NCBI GenBank assembly: GCA_963695645.1
Contig: CAVOHC010000002.1
Span: 1-64,000, forward strand
Reading direction: 5' to 3'
Length of the DNA stretch: 64,000 bases
Origin: DATBGO01 sp963695645
GTDB taxonomy: Bacteria; Actinomycetota; Actinomycetes; Streptosporangiales; Streptosporangiaceae
Below the pieces are notes generated by a model, which had not been told where the DNA came from, did not search any database, and saw only the letters and a program-made list of their open reading frames with translations. Shown here one piece after another: positions 25,665-35,290 of the stretch. Made by a program: the position numbers and the translations under genes. How positions within the stretch are numbered: position 1 is the stretch's first letter; every line of letters starts with the position of its first letter.

Positions 25665-28073
25665 TCACTGTGCGAGCGCGTGCGCCGCGTCCCCGTGGTG
25701 GGCGGCCGCGTGCAGGTCTTGCTCGTCCTGGGCGGACAGGTGCGGCTTGACGTCGAAGACGACCTTCTTGATCGTGCCGGTAAACGGGAACGGTTTCTTG
25801 TCCTCGTAGCTGCGGTCGACAACCCCGCCGTTGTCGCGGCCGATGTCCATGCCCGCATAGCCGGAGAAGCGGACCGGGACGGTGTGGTCCATGCGGCCCT
25901 TGCCGACGGGCCGGTCGTTGATGTACAGGGTCACCTCGCCGCCGGTGGCGGGCTTGGGCGCATCAGCGGCGAACTCCATCCGCACGTTCACCTCCCCGGC
26001 TGGCAGCGGTTCGTCGGCTTGCTGCCGGTAGATGAACACGCCCATCATCGAGTAGGTGTGGGTGAGCTTGCCGTCCTCGACCCAGAGCGAGAACCCGCCC
26101 AGGTGGTCGGCCTCGGCCACGATCACCCCCTCGGCCCCCTCGGCCGGGATGACCAGGTCCGCGCTGATCGCGTAGGAGTGGTTGTAGATCCGCGGGATCA
26201 TCCCCGACAGCACGTTCTGCACGTCCCCGCGGAACTCGAACCTCGCGTCGGCGGGCAGCGGCGGCAGCATGCCGAAGAAGGTGGACATGGTGGCCAGCAG
26301 CGGCAGCACCTTGTACCGCTCGGCCTCGGCCCAGAACAGCTCCTTCAGCTCGGCGACCTTCTCCGGATGCCCGGCCGCCAGGTCGTGCGCCTGGCTGTAA
26401 TCGCCGGGCAGGTAATACAGCTCGGCCGGATCGCTGTCCGGGTCCCAGACACCGGGCGCGTACGGTTTCAGGGCTTCGGGGGTGAGAACCCACGGGATCC
26501 GCGGCGTCCGCATCGCCAGCCACCAGCCGTCCTTATACATCGCCCGGTTGCCGACGGTCTCGAAGTACTGCTGGGTATGCCGCTCCGGCGCCGCCGGGTC
26601 GGTGAGCGTGCCGGCGAACGTCACGCCGTGCATCGGCTCCTGGTCGATCCCGTCCACCGACGACGGGACCGGGATCCCGGCGATGCCGAGGATGGTCGGC
26701 GCGACGTCGGTGACGTGCGTGAACTGCGAGCGGAGCCCGCCGGCGGCGGTGATGTGCCCCGGCCAGTGGAGGACCATCGGGTTCCGGGTGCCGCCCAGGT
26801 GCGAGCCCACCTGCTTGCCCCACTGGAACGGGGTGTTGCCGGCCCACGCCCACGCCGCCCCGTAATGCGGATCCATCATCTCGCCGCCCCAGGCCTCGAT
26901 GCCGCCGTACCGCTCGGAGAGCTGCAGCTGCATCTCATCGGTGAGCGGGATGCCGTTCTGCATCGTCAGCTCGTTGAACGAGCCGGTGACCGTGCCCTCC
27001 ATGCTCGCGCCGTTGTCGCCCCAGATCCAGATGATCAGGGTGTTGCCCAGCTCGCCGAGCTCGTCAATGGCGTCGATCACGCGTCCGGCGTTGTGGTCGG
27101 CGTTCTCGGAGTAGCCCGCGTACACCTCCATCTGGCGGGCGTAGAACGGCTTGAGGTGCTCAGGCACGTCGTCCCAGGCGGGGAACGCTTCGTTCCTGGC
27201 CGTCAGCTCGGCATCGGCGGGGATCACGCCGAGCGCCTTCTGCCGCGCGAAGGTTTCCTCCCGCAGCCTGTCCCACCCCTGGTCGAACTTGCCCTTGTAC
27301 TTGTCGGCCCAGGCCTTCGCCACGTGATGAGGGGCGTGGCTGCAGCCGGTGGAGAAATAGAGGAAGAACGGCTTGCGCGCGTCCTGGCCCCGGACCCCGT
27401 GCAGCCACTCGATCGCCTTGTCGGCCATCGCGTCCGGGAAGTAGTAAGGGTTCTCCTTGTCGTAGTACCCCGGCTCCGTTCCGATGATCTTCTGATTCTC
27501 CGCCAGGCACGGATCCCACTGGCTGGCGCCGCCGCCGAGGAAACCGTAAAAGTAGTCGAAGCCCCAGCCGGTCGGCCAGCGGTCGAGCGGCCCGGCCGGG
27601 CCCTGCTGCCCGTCGGGCGTCAGGTGCCACTTGCCGAACGCCGCGGTGCTGTACCCGTTGTCCCGCAAGATACGAGGCAGCGGCGCGCAATCGCGCGGAA
27701 GGGTGGCCGAATACCCCGGGAACCCGCCCGCGAACTCACCGACCGAGCCCACGCCGACGGTGTGGCTGTTGCGCCCGGTCAGCAGCGCCGCCCGCGTCGG
27801 CGAGCACAGCGCAGTGACATGGAACCGGTTGTACCGCAGGCCGCCCTCGGCGATCCGCGTGTAGTTCGGCGTGGCTATCGGCCCGCCGAACGTGGCGGGG
27901 TTGCCGAAACCGGCATCATCGATCAGCACCACCAGCACATTCGGGGACCCGTCCGGAGGCTTGACGTGCCCGATCAGGTTCCAGTCAGGCTCCGACCCCG
28001 CCAGCGTCCTGTTGGCCACCCCCCCAAACGGCGGCCTGCGGATCGGCAGCCTCGTGCGGTCAGGCTCGCTCAT
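25665..28073 (-). CDS. Arylsulfatase (type I, formylglycine-dependent)
   Basis: An 802-residue alkaline-phosphatase-superfamily enzyme hydrolysing sulfate esters with a formylglycine made from C90 in LCSPTRAALLTGRNSHTVG (C-x-P-x-R signature). Metal-binding residues are visible in LVVLIDDAGFG (D52, D53) and further on in the WGDNGASMEGTV segment (DN pair). The C-terminal ~200 residues form a beta-rich domain. There is no signal peptide, so it is probably cytoplasmic. The ATG at 28073 follows AGGAGGTTAGAGG. The maturase at 20.2-21.6 kb on the same strand can supply the modification. The natural substrate cannot be deduced. Confidence 0.93.
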   Translation of the reverse strand: MSEPDRTRLPIRRPPFGGVANRTLAGSEPDWNLIGHVKPPDGSPNVLVVLIDDAGFGNPATFGGPIATPNYTRIAEGGLRYNRFHVTALCSPTRAALLTGRNSHTVGVGSVGEFAGGFPGYSATLPRDCAPLPRILRDNGYSTAAFGKWHLTPDGQQGPAGPLDRWPTGWGFDYFYGFLGGGASQWDPCLAENQKIIGTEPGYYDKENPYYFPDAMADKAIEWLHGVRGQDARKPFFLYFSTGCSHAPHHVAKAWADKYKGKFDQGWDRLREETFARQKALGVIPADAELTARNEAFPAWDDVPEHLKPFYARQMEVYAGYSENADHNAGRVIDAIDELGELGNTLIIWIWGDNGASMEGTVTGSFNELTMQNGIPLTDEMQLQLSERYGGIEAWGGEMMDPHYGAAWAWAGNTPFQWGKQVGSHLGGTRNPMVLHWPGHITAAGGLRSQFTHVTDVAPTILGIAGIPVPSSVDGIDQEPMHGVTFAGTLTDPAAPERHTQQYFETVGNRAMYKDGWWLAMRTPRIPWVLTPEALKPYAPGVWDPDSDPAELYYLPGDYSQAHDLAAGHPEKVAELKELFWAEAERYKVLPLLATMSTFFGMLPPLPADARFEFRGDVQNVLSGMIPRIYNHSYAISADLVIPAEGAEGVIVAEADHLGGFSLWVEDGKLTHTYSMMGVFIYRQQADEPLPAGEVNVRMEFAADAPKPATGGEVTLYINDRPVGKGRMDHTVPVRFSGYAGMDIGRDNGGVVDRSYEDKKPFPFTGTIKKVVFDVKPHLSAQDEQDLHAAAHHGDAAHALAQ

Positions 28074-28151
28074 CCTCTAACCTCCTGGTCAGCACCTGTC
28101 GGCGCTGCGATCTTGTCGGTTTACCGCCCGGATGTCACGCACCGCGCGGTC

Positions 28152-28586
28152 TTAGGCGGTTTCCAGGTTCGCGCGGCTGCCGTAAGCGCACAGCCCGTAC
28201 AACGCGACCACGTCCATCGCGATGATCGCCAGCGACCAGAACGGGTAGGCGGGGATGAAGAACATCTGGTCGATGGCGCTGAGCCCGATCACCGCGACGC
28301 CGAACCACCGCGCCGCCTGGTTGCCGGCGAGCACCCCGGCCGCCGCCAGCAGCTGCAAGACGCCGATGATCAGCGTGATCCAGCCCCAGGTGCGCAAGCT
28401 GCCGAACACGTAGTGTGCGTGGGCGGTGAACACGTGCGAGTTGGCGATCGCGGCGATGCCGTAGATCAGGTTGAAGCAGCCGATGATCACCAGCAGCACC
28501 GACGCGAACAAGACCAGGCCATAGCCACGGCCATCCGAGTCGCGCCCGCCCGTGCTCCTGGCTGGCTGGGTTGCTGACGACGTCAT
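28152..28586 (-). CDS. DUF7144-type four-helix membrane protein
   Basis: A 144-residue protein with four transmembrane helices (about residues 22-44, 66-87, 93-112, 114-134), starting GYGLVLFASVLLVIIGCFNL. This layout matches small actinobacterial membrane proteins of the DUF7144 group. The start ATG has GGAGGTCACA before it. It is followed by the sulfatase on the same strand. A conserved dyad element lies 143 bp upstream, between it and the LuxR gene. Confidence 0.8.
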   Translation of the reverse strand: MTSSATQPARSTGGRDSDGRGYGLVLFASVLLVIIGCFNLIYGIAAIANSHVFTAHAHYVFGSLRTWGWITLIIGVLQLLAAAGVLAGNQAARWFGVAVIGLSAIDQMFFIPAYPFWSLAIIAMDVVALYGLCAYGSRANLETA

Positions 28587-28728
28587 TGTGACCTCCTACC
28601 TGGCCGGAATCGCTGGAATCTTGACCCCAGTCCCATTACTCACCTGCGCTATCGATCCCGCCACGCGCGGCCTTGGCCATATGCCTCCGCTCGCCGTAGG
28701 CCACCAGTCCACCTCGTGCCGCGGCGAG

Positions 28729-28753
28729 TTCCATCCTCCTGATGGGATGAAAG
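28729..28753 (-). promoter_or_regulatory. Conserved TTTCATCCCATCAGGA element, copy 2 (before DUF7144 gene)
   Basis: On the minus strand CTTTCATCCCATCAGGAGGATGGAA forms an imperfect dyad: TTTCATCC and GGATGGAA, 7 of 8 bases complementary, 8-base centre. It begins just past the LuxR stop and ends 143 bp before the DUF7144 start. The copies at 31.4 and 36.5 kb share more than 100 bp around this core, including the luxR 3' end. Confidence 0.65.
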
Positions 28754-28761
28754 ACCGGTCC

Positions 28762-31038
28762 TTACCCCTCCAGGAGCCCGAGCTCACGGGACCGGGCGAC
28801 GGCCTGGCTGCGTGAGGAGGCCCCCAGCTTGCGGTAGACCGACATGGCCTGCGACTTGATCGTGGTGCGGGACAGGAACATCTCCTCGGCGATCTCGGGG
28901 AACGACAGGTGGGTGGACAGCAACGGCAGCAGGCGAAGCTCGGCAGCGGTCAGCGCCGACGCGCCGGGGACGCTTGAACCGCGTTCTTTGGAGAGCTGGG
29001 CCCGGAGCGCTTCGGCCTCCCCGGCGAGGGTCCCGAGACCGGGCCGGCGCTTAAGCAGGTCACCGACCTCACGCAGGAGCGTTCTGGCACCTGCGGTGTC
29101 GGCGAGCGCGAGGTGGACGCGAGCCAGCTCGATCCGGGCCTGCACGGCGAAGTAGGGGAGGGCGTAGGTCAGCAACGGCCGCAGGTGCTGGGCACTGACG
29201 AGTTCCCGTCGCGCCGCCGGGACATCTCCCCGGTGCATGGCTGCGCGGGCTTGCAGCGCGCAGATGAGGGGAGTCGCGTAGTTCTCCTCGATCCCGGCCC
29301 GGCGCAAAACGGTGCGTGCACGTTCGGCGAGGACCTCCGCCTGGTCCCATTGGCTGCGGGCCATCGCCCCCAGCGATCGTTCGCACAGCGCGAGCGCGAG
29401 ATCATCGGGCGCGCCGGTGACCTCCCCGACATTGACCGCATCCTCCAGGGACAAGTCGCCACCATCGAGGTCACCGCATAGCACACGCGCGATCCCTTGC
29501 AGGAGCGCCGGCGCTGGCGTCACGAAGCTCTCCGCCGCGAACCTGCGCACGGCCTCGTCTGCGTCGGCGAGCATCTGCTTTGCCCCGCGCCGGCACAAGA
29601 GGGTCCGCAGCAGGGCGGCCCACGCCTCGGTGGAAGGGTCATCGGGCCGCGCGGGATCCCCGTACTGCCAGCGATCGACCGCATCGGCCCACCGCTCGGC
29701 CTCGACCGGCCGGCCGGTCAGCGCGTAAAACAACGAGGCCAGCACCGCGACCATCGGGTGTCCCTCGATCCCGCCCCGGTCCTCCAGCCACCCGAACCAC
29801 CGCTGGACGGTCGCGACCCGGCCCTGCCGGTAGGCCGGCACCCCGAGTTTCTCCACCAGGCCGGCGGCCGCGTCGAGGTCCCCGGCTGCCATGGAGTACT
29901 CCAGCGCTTCCTCGGGCCTGCCGTTTCGCAAGTACCAGCCAGCGGCGCGGCGCCGCAGGACGGGCATCAGGCCGGGCTCCAGGCGATGCAGCTCGGCCAG
30001 CAGCATGTCGCGGAACAGGTGGTGGTAGCGGTACCACTCCCCGCGCCGGTCCAGCGGCACTAGCAGCAGGTTCGACCCGGCCAGATCCGCCAGGATCGCA
30101 GCCGATCCGCCCATGTCGAGCAACGCCTCGCACAGCGGCCCGCACATGCGCTCCAGCACCGCGGTCCGGGTCAGGAACGCCCGTTGCCGGCGGGAGATCC
30201 GCGCCAGGAACTCCGACTCCAGGTAGTCGCTGACAAGCCGGTCATCGCCGCCGAAGGAGTTCACCGCGCTCGCGAACGAGCCCCCCTCCCTCAGGTAAAG
30301 AGCCGCCAGGTACAGCCCGGCTGGCCATCCCTCGGTCCGCTTATGCAGTGCCGTCACGTCTTCCTCGGCCAGGGTGAGGTCCACGTTGCGCAGCAGCGAT
30401 GACGCCTCATCGCGGGTGAGCGACAGGTCACCCGGGCCGATCTCCGTGATCTTGCCCCCGGTGCGCAGCCGCGCGATCGGCAGCGGCGGCTGGGCGCGGC
30501 CCGACAGCGCCAGCCGCGAGCCGCCCGGCACGTGATCGGCCAGCACCGACAGCGCGGCCCGGCATTCGGAGTTGCGCAGCACGTGCACGTCGTCCAGGAC
30601 CAGCACCACTGGCGAGGTCATCGAGGAGAACGCCGACCCCAGCCGGGGGACAACCGAGCCGGGCACCGAGCTCCCGGGGGAGGCCAGCGCGTCGAACACC
30701 CGCTCATCGATCGGCTCGACCGCATCGAGCGCTTTGGCGACATAGCTGAGCAGGACCTTGGGGTCGTTGTCCGCTTCGTCGACCGACACCCAGGCAAATG
30801 ACTGGCCGTTACGCTCGGCCCACTGCGACAGCAGCGTCGTCTTGCCGTAGCCGGCCGGCGCGACCACCGAGACGATCGGACACCGGTCGCCCGCCACCAG
30901 CCGTTCGATCAGGGATGAACGGCGCACGGTCCCGGGCCGGATCAGCGGAGGACGGAGCTTGGACGCGACGAGGTCGAACGCTGACCCGCCCGCACGCCGT
31001 GACCGGCCGTGCCGCTGACGCACGTCGCTGTCCTCCAT
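28762..31038 (-). CDS. LuxR family (MalT/LAL-type) ATP-binding transcriptional activator
   Basis: A 758-residue regulator. The N-terminal STAND ATPase has Walker A in VVAPAGYGKTTLLSQWAE (residues ~58-75) and Walker B VVLVLDDVHVL. The middle is a long helical TPR-like region (about 330-680). The C-terminal LuxR domain is LPLLSTHLSFPEIAEEMFLS followed by RTTIKSQAMSVYRKLGASSR. Such proteins activate operons on binding an inducer and ATP. It heads the minus-strand sulfatase block, so control of that block is likely. Copies of its last ~20-55 codons occur at 31.4 and 36.3 kb. No strong ribosome site is visible before the ATG. Confidence 0.92.
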   Translation of the reverse strand: MEDSDVRQRHGRSRRAGGSAFDLVASKLRPPLIRPGTVRRSSLIERLVAGDRCPIVSVVAPAGYGKTTLLSQWAERNGQSFAWVSVDEADNDPKVLLSYVAKALDAVEPIDERVFDALASPGSSVPGSVVPRLGSAFSSMTSPVVLVLDDVHVLRNSECRAALSVLADHVPGGSRLALSGRAQPPLPIARLRTGGKITEIGPGDLSLTRDEASSLLRNVDLTLAEEDVTALHKRTEGWPAGLYLAALYLREGGSFASAVNSFGGDDRLVSDYLESEFLARISRRQRAFLTRTAVLERMCGPLCEALLDMGGSAAILADLAGSNLLLVPLDRRGEWYRYHHLFRDMLLAELHRLEPGLMPVLRRRAAGWYLRNGRPEEALEYSMAAGDLDAAAGLVEKLGVPAYRQGRVATVQRWFGWLEDRGGIEGHPMVAVLASLFYALTGRPVEAERWADAVDRWQYGDPARPDDPSTEAWAALLRTLLCRRGAKQMLADADEAVRRFAAESFVTPAPALLQGIARVLCGDLDGGDLSLEDAVNVGEVTGAPDDLALALCERSLGAMARSQWDQAEVLAERARTVLRRAGIEENYATPLICALQARAAMHRGDVPAARRELVSAQHLRPLLTYALPYFAVQARIELARVHLALADTAGARTLLREVGDLLKRRPGLGTLAGEAEALRAQLSKERGSSVPGASALTAAELRLLPLLSTHLSFPEIAEEMFLSRTTIKSQAMSVYRKLGASSRSQAVARSRELGLLEG

Positions 31039-31371
31039 GATCCGACAGTGCCCTCCCGAACGGTCTGCCGCTCCATGATCTGCCGAGGCCGCAGATCAGG
31101 TCAAGGCACGCCAATACGCCCGCCGGGTTAATCCACTCCGAACGCTGCAGGACTGGCACGAGGCCGGGCGGGAGGCCGGGAAGCAACTGCGTTTAGCCGG
31201 ATGATAGCCCCATCCGACGCTTATCACTCAGCCACGTCCCCGCCCGGCGCTGCGGCACTGTTCGGCGCCCCGGCCGGCGCAGTGCTCGGGGCTGCGGGCA
31301 GCGGACCGAGCCCGGCCTGCCGGGCAGCGGCCAGGAGGGCGGACCCGGACAAACTGCCCGGCCGCGAAGCC
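31039..31371. other. Stretch without an intact gene
   Basis: The plus strand at about 31090-31204 has a coherent frame (YARRVNPLRTLQDWHEAGRE, AGKQLRLAG, stop) that may be the tail of a lost gene; no family is recognised. The rest is Ala/Pro-rich open sequence. The divergent LuxR promoter should lie near 31040-31100. Confidence 0.3.
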
Positions 31372-31431
31372 GGAGCCTCCGCACGCATCCAGGCAATCGC
31401 CCGATCCCGTGAGCTGGGACTCCCGGAAGGG
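31372..31431 (+). pseudogene. LuxR-tail remnant (last ~20 codons)
   Basis: GASARIQAIARSRELGLPEG matches the end of the LuxR protein at 28762-31038 (GASSRSQAVARSRELGLLEG). The part of the gene before GAS is absent. It is followed after 11 bp by the conserved dyad element, as in the intact luxR copy. Confidence 0.7.
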
Positions 31432-31442
31432 TGCGACCGTTC

Positions 31443-31467
31443 CTTTCATCCCATCAGGAGGATGGAA
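31443..31467 (+). promoter_or_regulatory. Conserved TTTCATCCCATCAGGA element, copy 3 (before CMD-like gene)
   Basis: CTTTCATCCCATCAGGAGGATGGAA, identical over 25 bases to the copy at 28729-28753. Homology continues through ACTCGCC and CACGAGGTGGACTGGTG to the CATATGG that here holds the start codon of the CMD-like gene. Confidence 0.7.
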
Positions 31468-31515
31468 CTCGCCCCGCCACGAGGTGGACTGGTGCCTGAC
31501 GGCGGGCGGAGGCAT

Positions 31516-31875
31516 ATGGGCCAGACGGCGAGATTCCAGGAGACGTTGCGCAGGCTGGCGATGATCGACGAAGGCTTCGTCGAAGACGAAGCCGGGCTCG
31601 GGCTTGGCCTGGTCAAGACATCGGCCCTCGATCCCAAGACCGCGGCGCTGCTGCACGTGGCGGTGCTGGTGGCCATCGGGTCACCGGCGGTGTGCCTGGA
31701 ATGGAGCACCACCCGGGCGCTGGCGACGGGCGCGACCGAGGACGAGATCGCCGGCGTGCTGCTGGCGATCGCCCCGGTAGCCGGGCTCGGCCGGGTCGTC
31801 TCCGCGGCCCCCGATGTGGCGATCGCGCTCGGATATGACATCGCGGCCGCGCTGGAGGAACCAGACGGTAACTGA
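31516..31875 (+). CDS. Carboxymuconolactone decarboxylase/AhpD-like protein
   Basis: A 119-residue all-helical protein of the CMD fold. LDPKTAALLHVAVLVAIGSP followed by AVCLEWSTTRALATGATEDE matches the core, where AhpD-type members have C-x-x-C-x-x-x-H. Here only one Cys (AVCLEW) is present and the second Cys and His are absent, so peroxidase-type activity is unlikely. ATG 31516 has GGAGG five bases upstream; an ATG at 31462 inside the conserved element is an alternative. It precedes DUF2252 and aquaporin genes on the same strand with short gaps. Confidence 0.78.
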   Translation: MGQTARFQETLRRLAMIDEGFVEDEAGLGLGLVKTSALDPKTAALLHVAVLVAIGSPAVCLEWSTTRALATGATEDEIAGVLLAIAPVAGLGRVVSAAPDVAIALGYDIAAALEEPDGN

Positions 31876-31898
31876 CGACTCCGGCCTAGGCGGAAGGA

Positions 31899-33374
31899 AT
31901 GGCCATGACTGTGAAAACTGAGGGTCGCATGCCGGCGAGCCGCGCCGGGCGGGCATCGGGTAAAAGTTCAGTGCGGGCCGAGACGGTGGAGCAGCTGAGC
32001 CGCGCGGACCGGGTGGCTCAGGGGAAGGATGCCCGGGCGGTGGCCCCGCTGGAGTCGCATGCGGAGTTCGCCCCGGCCGGGAAGCGGGATCCGGTCGGGC
32101 TGCTGCTGGGGCAGGCGAAATCGCGGGTGCCGGAACTGGTGCCGGTCCGGCACGGGCGGATGCTGGTGTCCCCGTTCACGTTCTACCGCGGCGCGGCGCT
32201 GCCGATGGCCGCGGACCTGGCCAGCACGCCCGCCTCCGGGCTGCGAGTGCAGCTGTGCGGGGACGCGCACCTGTCCAATTTCGGCGCGTTCGCCTCGCCG
32301 GAGCGCAACCTGGTCTTCGACGTCAACGACTTCGACGAGACCCTGCCCGGCCCGTTCGAATGGGACATCAAGCGGCTGGCCGCCAGCCTGGCGGTGGCCG
32401 GGCGGGACAACGGGTTCCCCGCCAAGGACCGCCGCAAGATCGTCCTCGCGGCGGCCGAGGGGTACCGGACGGCGATGCTCGGCTTCGCGCAGCAGCCCTT
32501 CCTGGACGTCTGGTATGCGCACCTGGACATCGAGCAGGCCATCGGCGAGTTCCGGTCCCAGATGAAAGCGAAAAGGCTCAAGAAGGCCGAGAAGCTGCTG
32601 GCCAAGGCACACACCGCCGACAGCACGAAGGCGCTGGGCAAGCTGACCACCCTGGTCGAGGGCCGGCGGCGGATCGTCAGCGACCCGCCGATGATCGTCC
32701 CTGTCGAGGAGCTCTTTTCCGATGTGCAGGCCAGCGCGCTGTATGAGGAGATCCGCACGGTGCTGGGCAAGTACCGGCGGACGCTGCAGTCTGACCGGCG
32801 GCACCTGCTGGAGCAGTTCACGCTGGTCCAGGCGGCCCGCAAGGTCGTCGGGGTCGGCAGCGTCGGCACCCGCGCCAGGATCTTGCTGATGGACAGCGGA
32901 GACGGGGTCGAGCCGTTGTTCTTGCAGGCCAAGGAGGCCCAGCCGTCGGTCCTCGCCGAATACTGCGGGCGCAGCCAGTACGCCAACCAGGGCGAGCGGG
33001 TGGTCGCCGGGCAGCACCTGATGCAGGCCGAAAGCGACATCTTCCTCGGCTGGACCCGCGTCACCGGCCCGGACAAGGTGGACCGCGACTTTTACGTCCG
33101 GCAGCTGAAGGACTGGAAATTCTCTGCCCCGATCGAGGCGATGATCCCCTCCGGCATGACCGTCTACGCCCGGCTGTGCGGCTGGGCCCTGGCCCGGGCG
33201 CACGCCCGCTCCGGGGACCGCATCGCCCTGGCTGCCTACCTCGGCGGCTCCGGCGCATTCGACCAGGCGATCGCCGGCTTCGCCGAGACCTACGCCGACC
33301 AGAACGAACGCGACTACGGCGCCCTCCAGGCCGCCGTGAAGGACGGCAAGGTCGAAGCCGCCACCGGCATCTGA
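31899..33374 (+). CDS. DUF2252 family protein (copy 1)
   Basis: A 491-residue cytoplasmic protein with kinase-like-fold family features. Conserved blocks are LVPVRHGRMLVSPFTFYRGA, LCGDAHLSNFGAFASPERNL, FDVNDFDETLPGPFEWDIKR and, late, KVVGVGSVGTRARILLM and YADQNERDY. GDAHLSNFG and FDVNDFDE resemble the catalytic and metal-binding loops of aminoglycoside phosphotransferase-like kinases, so a phosphotransfer role is possible but unproven. The ATG follows GGAAGGA. It is 23 bp after the CMD gene and 59 bp before the aquaporin. A paralogue is at 60049-61533. Confidence 0.88.
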   Translation: MAMTVKTEGRMPASRAGRASGKSSVRAETVEQLSRADRVAQGKDARAVAPLESHAEFAPAGKRDPVGLLLGQAKSRVPELVPVRHGRMLVSPFTFYRGAALPMAADLASTPASGLRVQLCGDAHLSNFGAFASPERNLVFDVNDFDETLPGPFEWDIKRLAASLAVAGRDNGFPAKDRRKIVLAAAEGYRTAMLGFAQQPFLDVWYAHLDIEQAIGEFRSQMKAKRLKKAEKLLAKAHTADSTKALGKLTTLVEGRRRIVSDPPMIVPVEELFSDVQASALYEEIRTVLGKYRRTLQSDRRHLLEQFTLVQAARKVVGVGSVGTRARILLMDSGDGVEPLFLQAKEAQPSVLAEYCGRSQYANQGERVVAGQHLMQAESDIFLGWTRVTGPDKVDRDFYVRQLKDWKFSAPIEAMIPSGMTVYARLCGWALARAHARSGDRIALAAYLGGSGAFDQAIAGFAETYADQNERDYGALQAAVKDGKVEAATGI

Positions 33375-33433
33375 AGAACCGGACCCTGGTCCGCCCGTCA
33401 ATCCGTAAACGGGAAACATGGAAGGCCCGCGCC

Positions 33434-34267
33434 ATGGCTGACGTCACCACCGATATGGACGCTGAGCACGCTGCCTCGCTGCAGCGCCGCTACCTGATCC
33501 GGTTCGAGGAAGATACGCTGCGGCAGCGGCCGCTGTGGATCCGGCTGATCATCGAGTTCCTGGGCACGTTCGTGCTGGTGACGGTGGCGGCCGGATCCGG
33601 GGTGATCAACCATTACGCCGGCGGCAGTCCCATCAGCCGGGCCGCGGCGGTGATCGCGCCCGGGGCGGTGGTCATGGCCATGATCTACGCCTGGGGGCCG
33701 CTGTCGGGGCTGCACATCAACCCGGCCGTGACCTTCGGCTTCACCGCCCGCGGGGTGTTCCCCCGCAAATGGGTGCTGCCCTACTGGGTGGTCCAGTTCG
33801 CCGGGGCCATCTGCGCGGCGCTGTTCCTGCAGCTGATGTTCGGGGATGTCAGCGCGGGCGGGAACTACCCGATCGCCACCCACGGCGGGCAGTGGAAGTC
33901 GCTGGTGATGGAAACCGTCCTCACCGCGATCCTGGTCAGCATCATCCTCAACACCGCCACCGGGAGCCGCAGCATCGGCCACAACGCCGCCATCGCGGTC
34001 GGCTCGACGGTCGCGCTGCTCGGCCTGTTCGCCAGCCCGATCAGCGGCGCGTCGATGAACCCGGCCCGCACCCTCGGCCCCGACATCGTCGGCAACAATT
34101 ACACCGGCTGGTGGGTGTATATCGTCGGCCCGGTGATCGGCGCCGCCATCGCCGTCGCGATCATCATGGCCGTGCGCGGACTGCCGAAAAAGGAAGAGCG
34201 TGAGGCCGCCGAAGGCGGCGACCTGCCGATCCTTGACACCCCATCCCTGTCCCAGGATGGCCACTGA
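33434..34267 (+). CDS. MIP family channel (aquaporin/glycerol facilitator), copy 1
   Basis: A 277-residue six-helix channel with both half-helix motifs: LHINPAVTFG (NPA at residues 96-98) and SMNPARTLG (NPA at 209-211). A hydrophilic N-terminal extension of ~33 residues (DMDAEHAASLQRRYLIRFEE) precedes helix 1. The ATG at 33434 follows GGAAGGCCCGCGCC. It is downstream of DUF2252 on one transcript. Whether it conducts water, glycerol or another small solute cannot be read with certainty. Paralogue at 58724-59644. Confidence 0.92.
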   Translation: MADVTTDMDAEHAASLQRRYLIRFEEDTLRQRPLWIRLIIEFLGTFVLVTVAAGSGVINHYAGGSPISRAAAVIAPGAVVMAMIYAWGPLSGLHINPAVTFGFTARGVFPRKWVLPYWVVQFAGAICAALFLQLMFGDVSAGGNYPIATHGGQWKSLVMETVLTAILVSIILNTATGSRSIGHNAAIAVGSTVALLGLFASPISGASMNPARTLGPDIVGNNYTGWWVYIVGPVIGAAIAVAIIMAVRGLPKKEEREAAEGGDLPILDTPSLSQDGH

Positions 34268-34429
34268 AAATGCAGGCCGCCAGCCGCAACTGCCAGCCCG
34301 GCATCGCCGATGAGCACGTCAGAGCCCGATCAGGCGCCTTCGGCCCAGGAATCATCGCCGAGCCGGGGACCGGCGTGTGGTGGCAGTGCCCGGGGTCGGC
34401 CGACATCGCCGGTGCAGGAGCATGTGACG

Positions 34430-35077
34430 ATGGCGGCTGAACCGCCTGACAGCCCGGTCGCCGAAGCAGTGCGCAGCCTTGAGGTGCGCTGGATCTTCCC
34501 GGGCCAGCTGGAGGCTGCGGTGGCCGGATGGTTCGGGCGGTTCCCGGCCGGGACGGAGTCACGCGAGGACACTTACCTGCTGGATCCGCAGCTGCGCGGG
34601 CTGTCGGTGAAGGTCCGCGGGGGCGGGGCGCTGGAGGTGAAGGTGTTCCGGGGGAGCCCGGGGATCCTCGAGGTGGCGGGCCGCGCCCGCGGGCGGATGG
34701 AGTCCTGGCAGAAGTGGTCTTTTCCGTTCAGCCCGCTCCGCCCCGGCAGCGCCGGCCCGGTCGGCTGGCGGCCGGTGGCCAAGCGGCGGCGGATCAGCCG
34801 GTTCGCACTGGCTGGCGGGCAGATCGTGGCGCGTGCCCCGGGGCCGGGCCAGCAGCCGCGGTGCGAGGTAGAACTCACCGAGGTCCGCACGTGTGACCAG
34901 GACTGGTGGACCCTGGGGTTCGAGGCGACCGGTCCCGCCGATCTGCTGCGCACCGCACTCGAGGCCACCGCCGCGTTCGTGTTCGACCAGGCGCTGCCCG
35001 GTAGTGCGGAACTCGGCCCGGATGAATCCACGTCCTATGCGGAATGGCTGGGGCCGGCGGCCGGGCCCCGACAGTGA
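34430..35077 (+). CDS. CYTH-like domain protein of unknown function
   Basis: The product (about 215 residues) begins near AEPPDSPVAEAVRSLEVRWI. It has the alternating strand pattern and charged residues of a CYTH/triphosphate-tunnel-like barrel: SLEVRWIFPGQLEAAV, ESREDTYLLDPQLRGLSVKV, ALEVKVFRGSPG, then ELTEVRTCDQDWWTLGFEAT. The match is by pattern only, and the strict ExExK motif is not clear. ATG 34430 is chosen because AGGAG lies nine bases upstream; the frame is open to an ATG at 34310 that lacks such a site and adds a low-complexity Ser/Pro stretch. Confidence 0.6.
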   Translation: MAAEPPDSPVAEAVRSLEVRWIFPGQLEAAVAGWFGRFPAGTESREDTYLLDPQLRGLSVKVRGGGALEVKVFRGSPGILEVAGRARGRMESWQKWSFPFSPLRPGSAGPVGWRPVAKRRRISRFALAGGQIVARAPGPGQQPRCEVELTEVRTCDQDWWTLGFEATGPADLLRTALEATAAFVFDQALPGSAELGPDESTSYAEWLGPAAGPRQ

Positions 35078-35290
35078 CGCCGGCGGCTGAAGGCTGCCGC
35101 TCTGCCGAGCCGGCTGGTCCGCCGTTCCGCTCGCCACGCCTACCACGACCTCGTTCGTCTCCCGACAGTGCAGGTGTTCACGAATACCGAGCGGCCGGCG
35201 TTGGCTCCACTCCAGGGGGAGTGGCAGCCATGAGAGTTCTCCGACGACGTGCTTCCGCGGCCGGGTAGTTCTCAGGGCTGCTGAGATTGC

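Noticed and set aside
25632..28577. A 981-codon plus-strand open frame opposite the sulfatase
   Set aside because: It is antisense to the sulfatase and DUF7144 genes, has the Arg/His/Gly-rich composition of a high-GC shadow frame and no family motifs.
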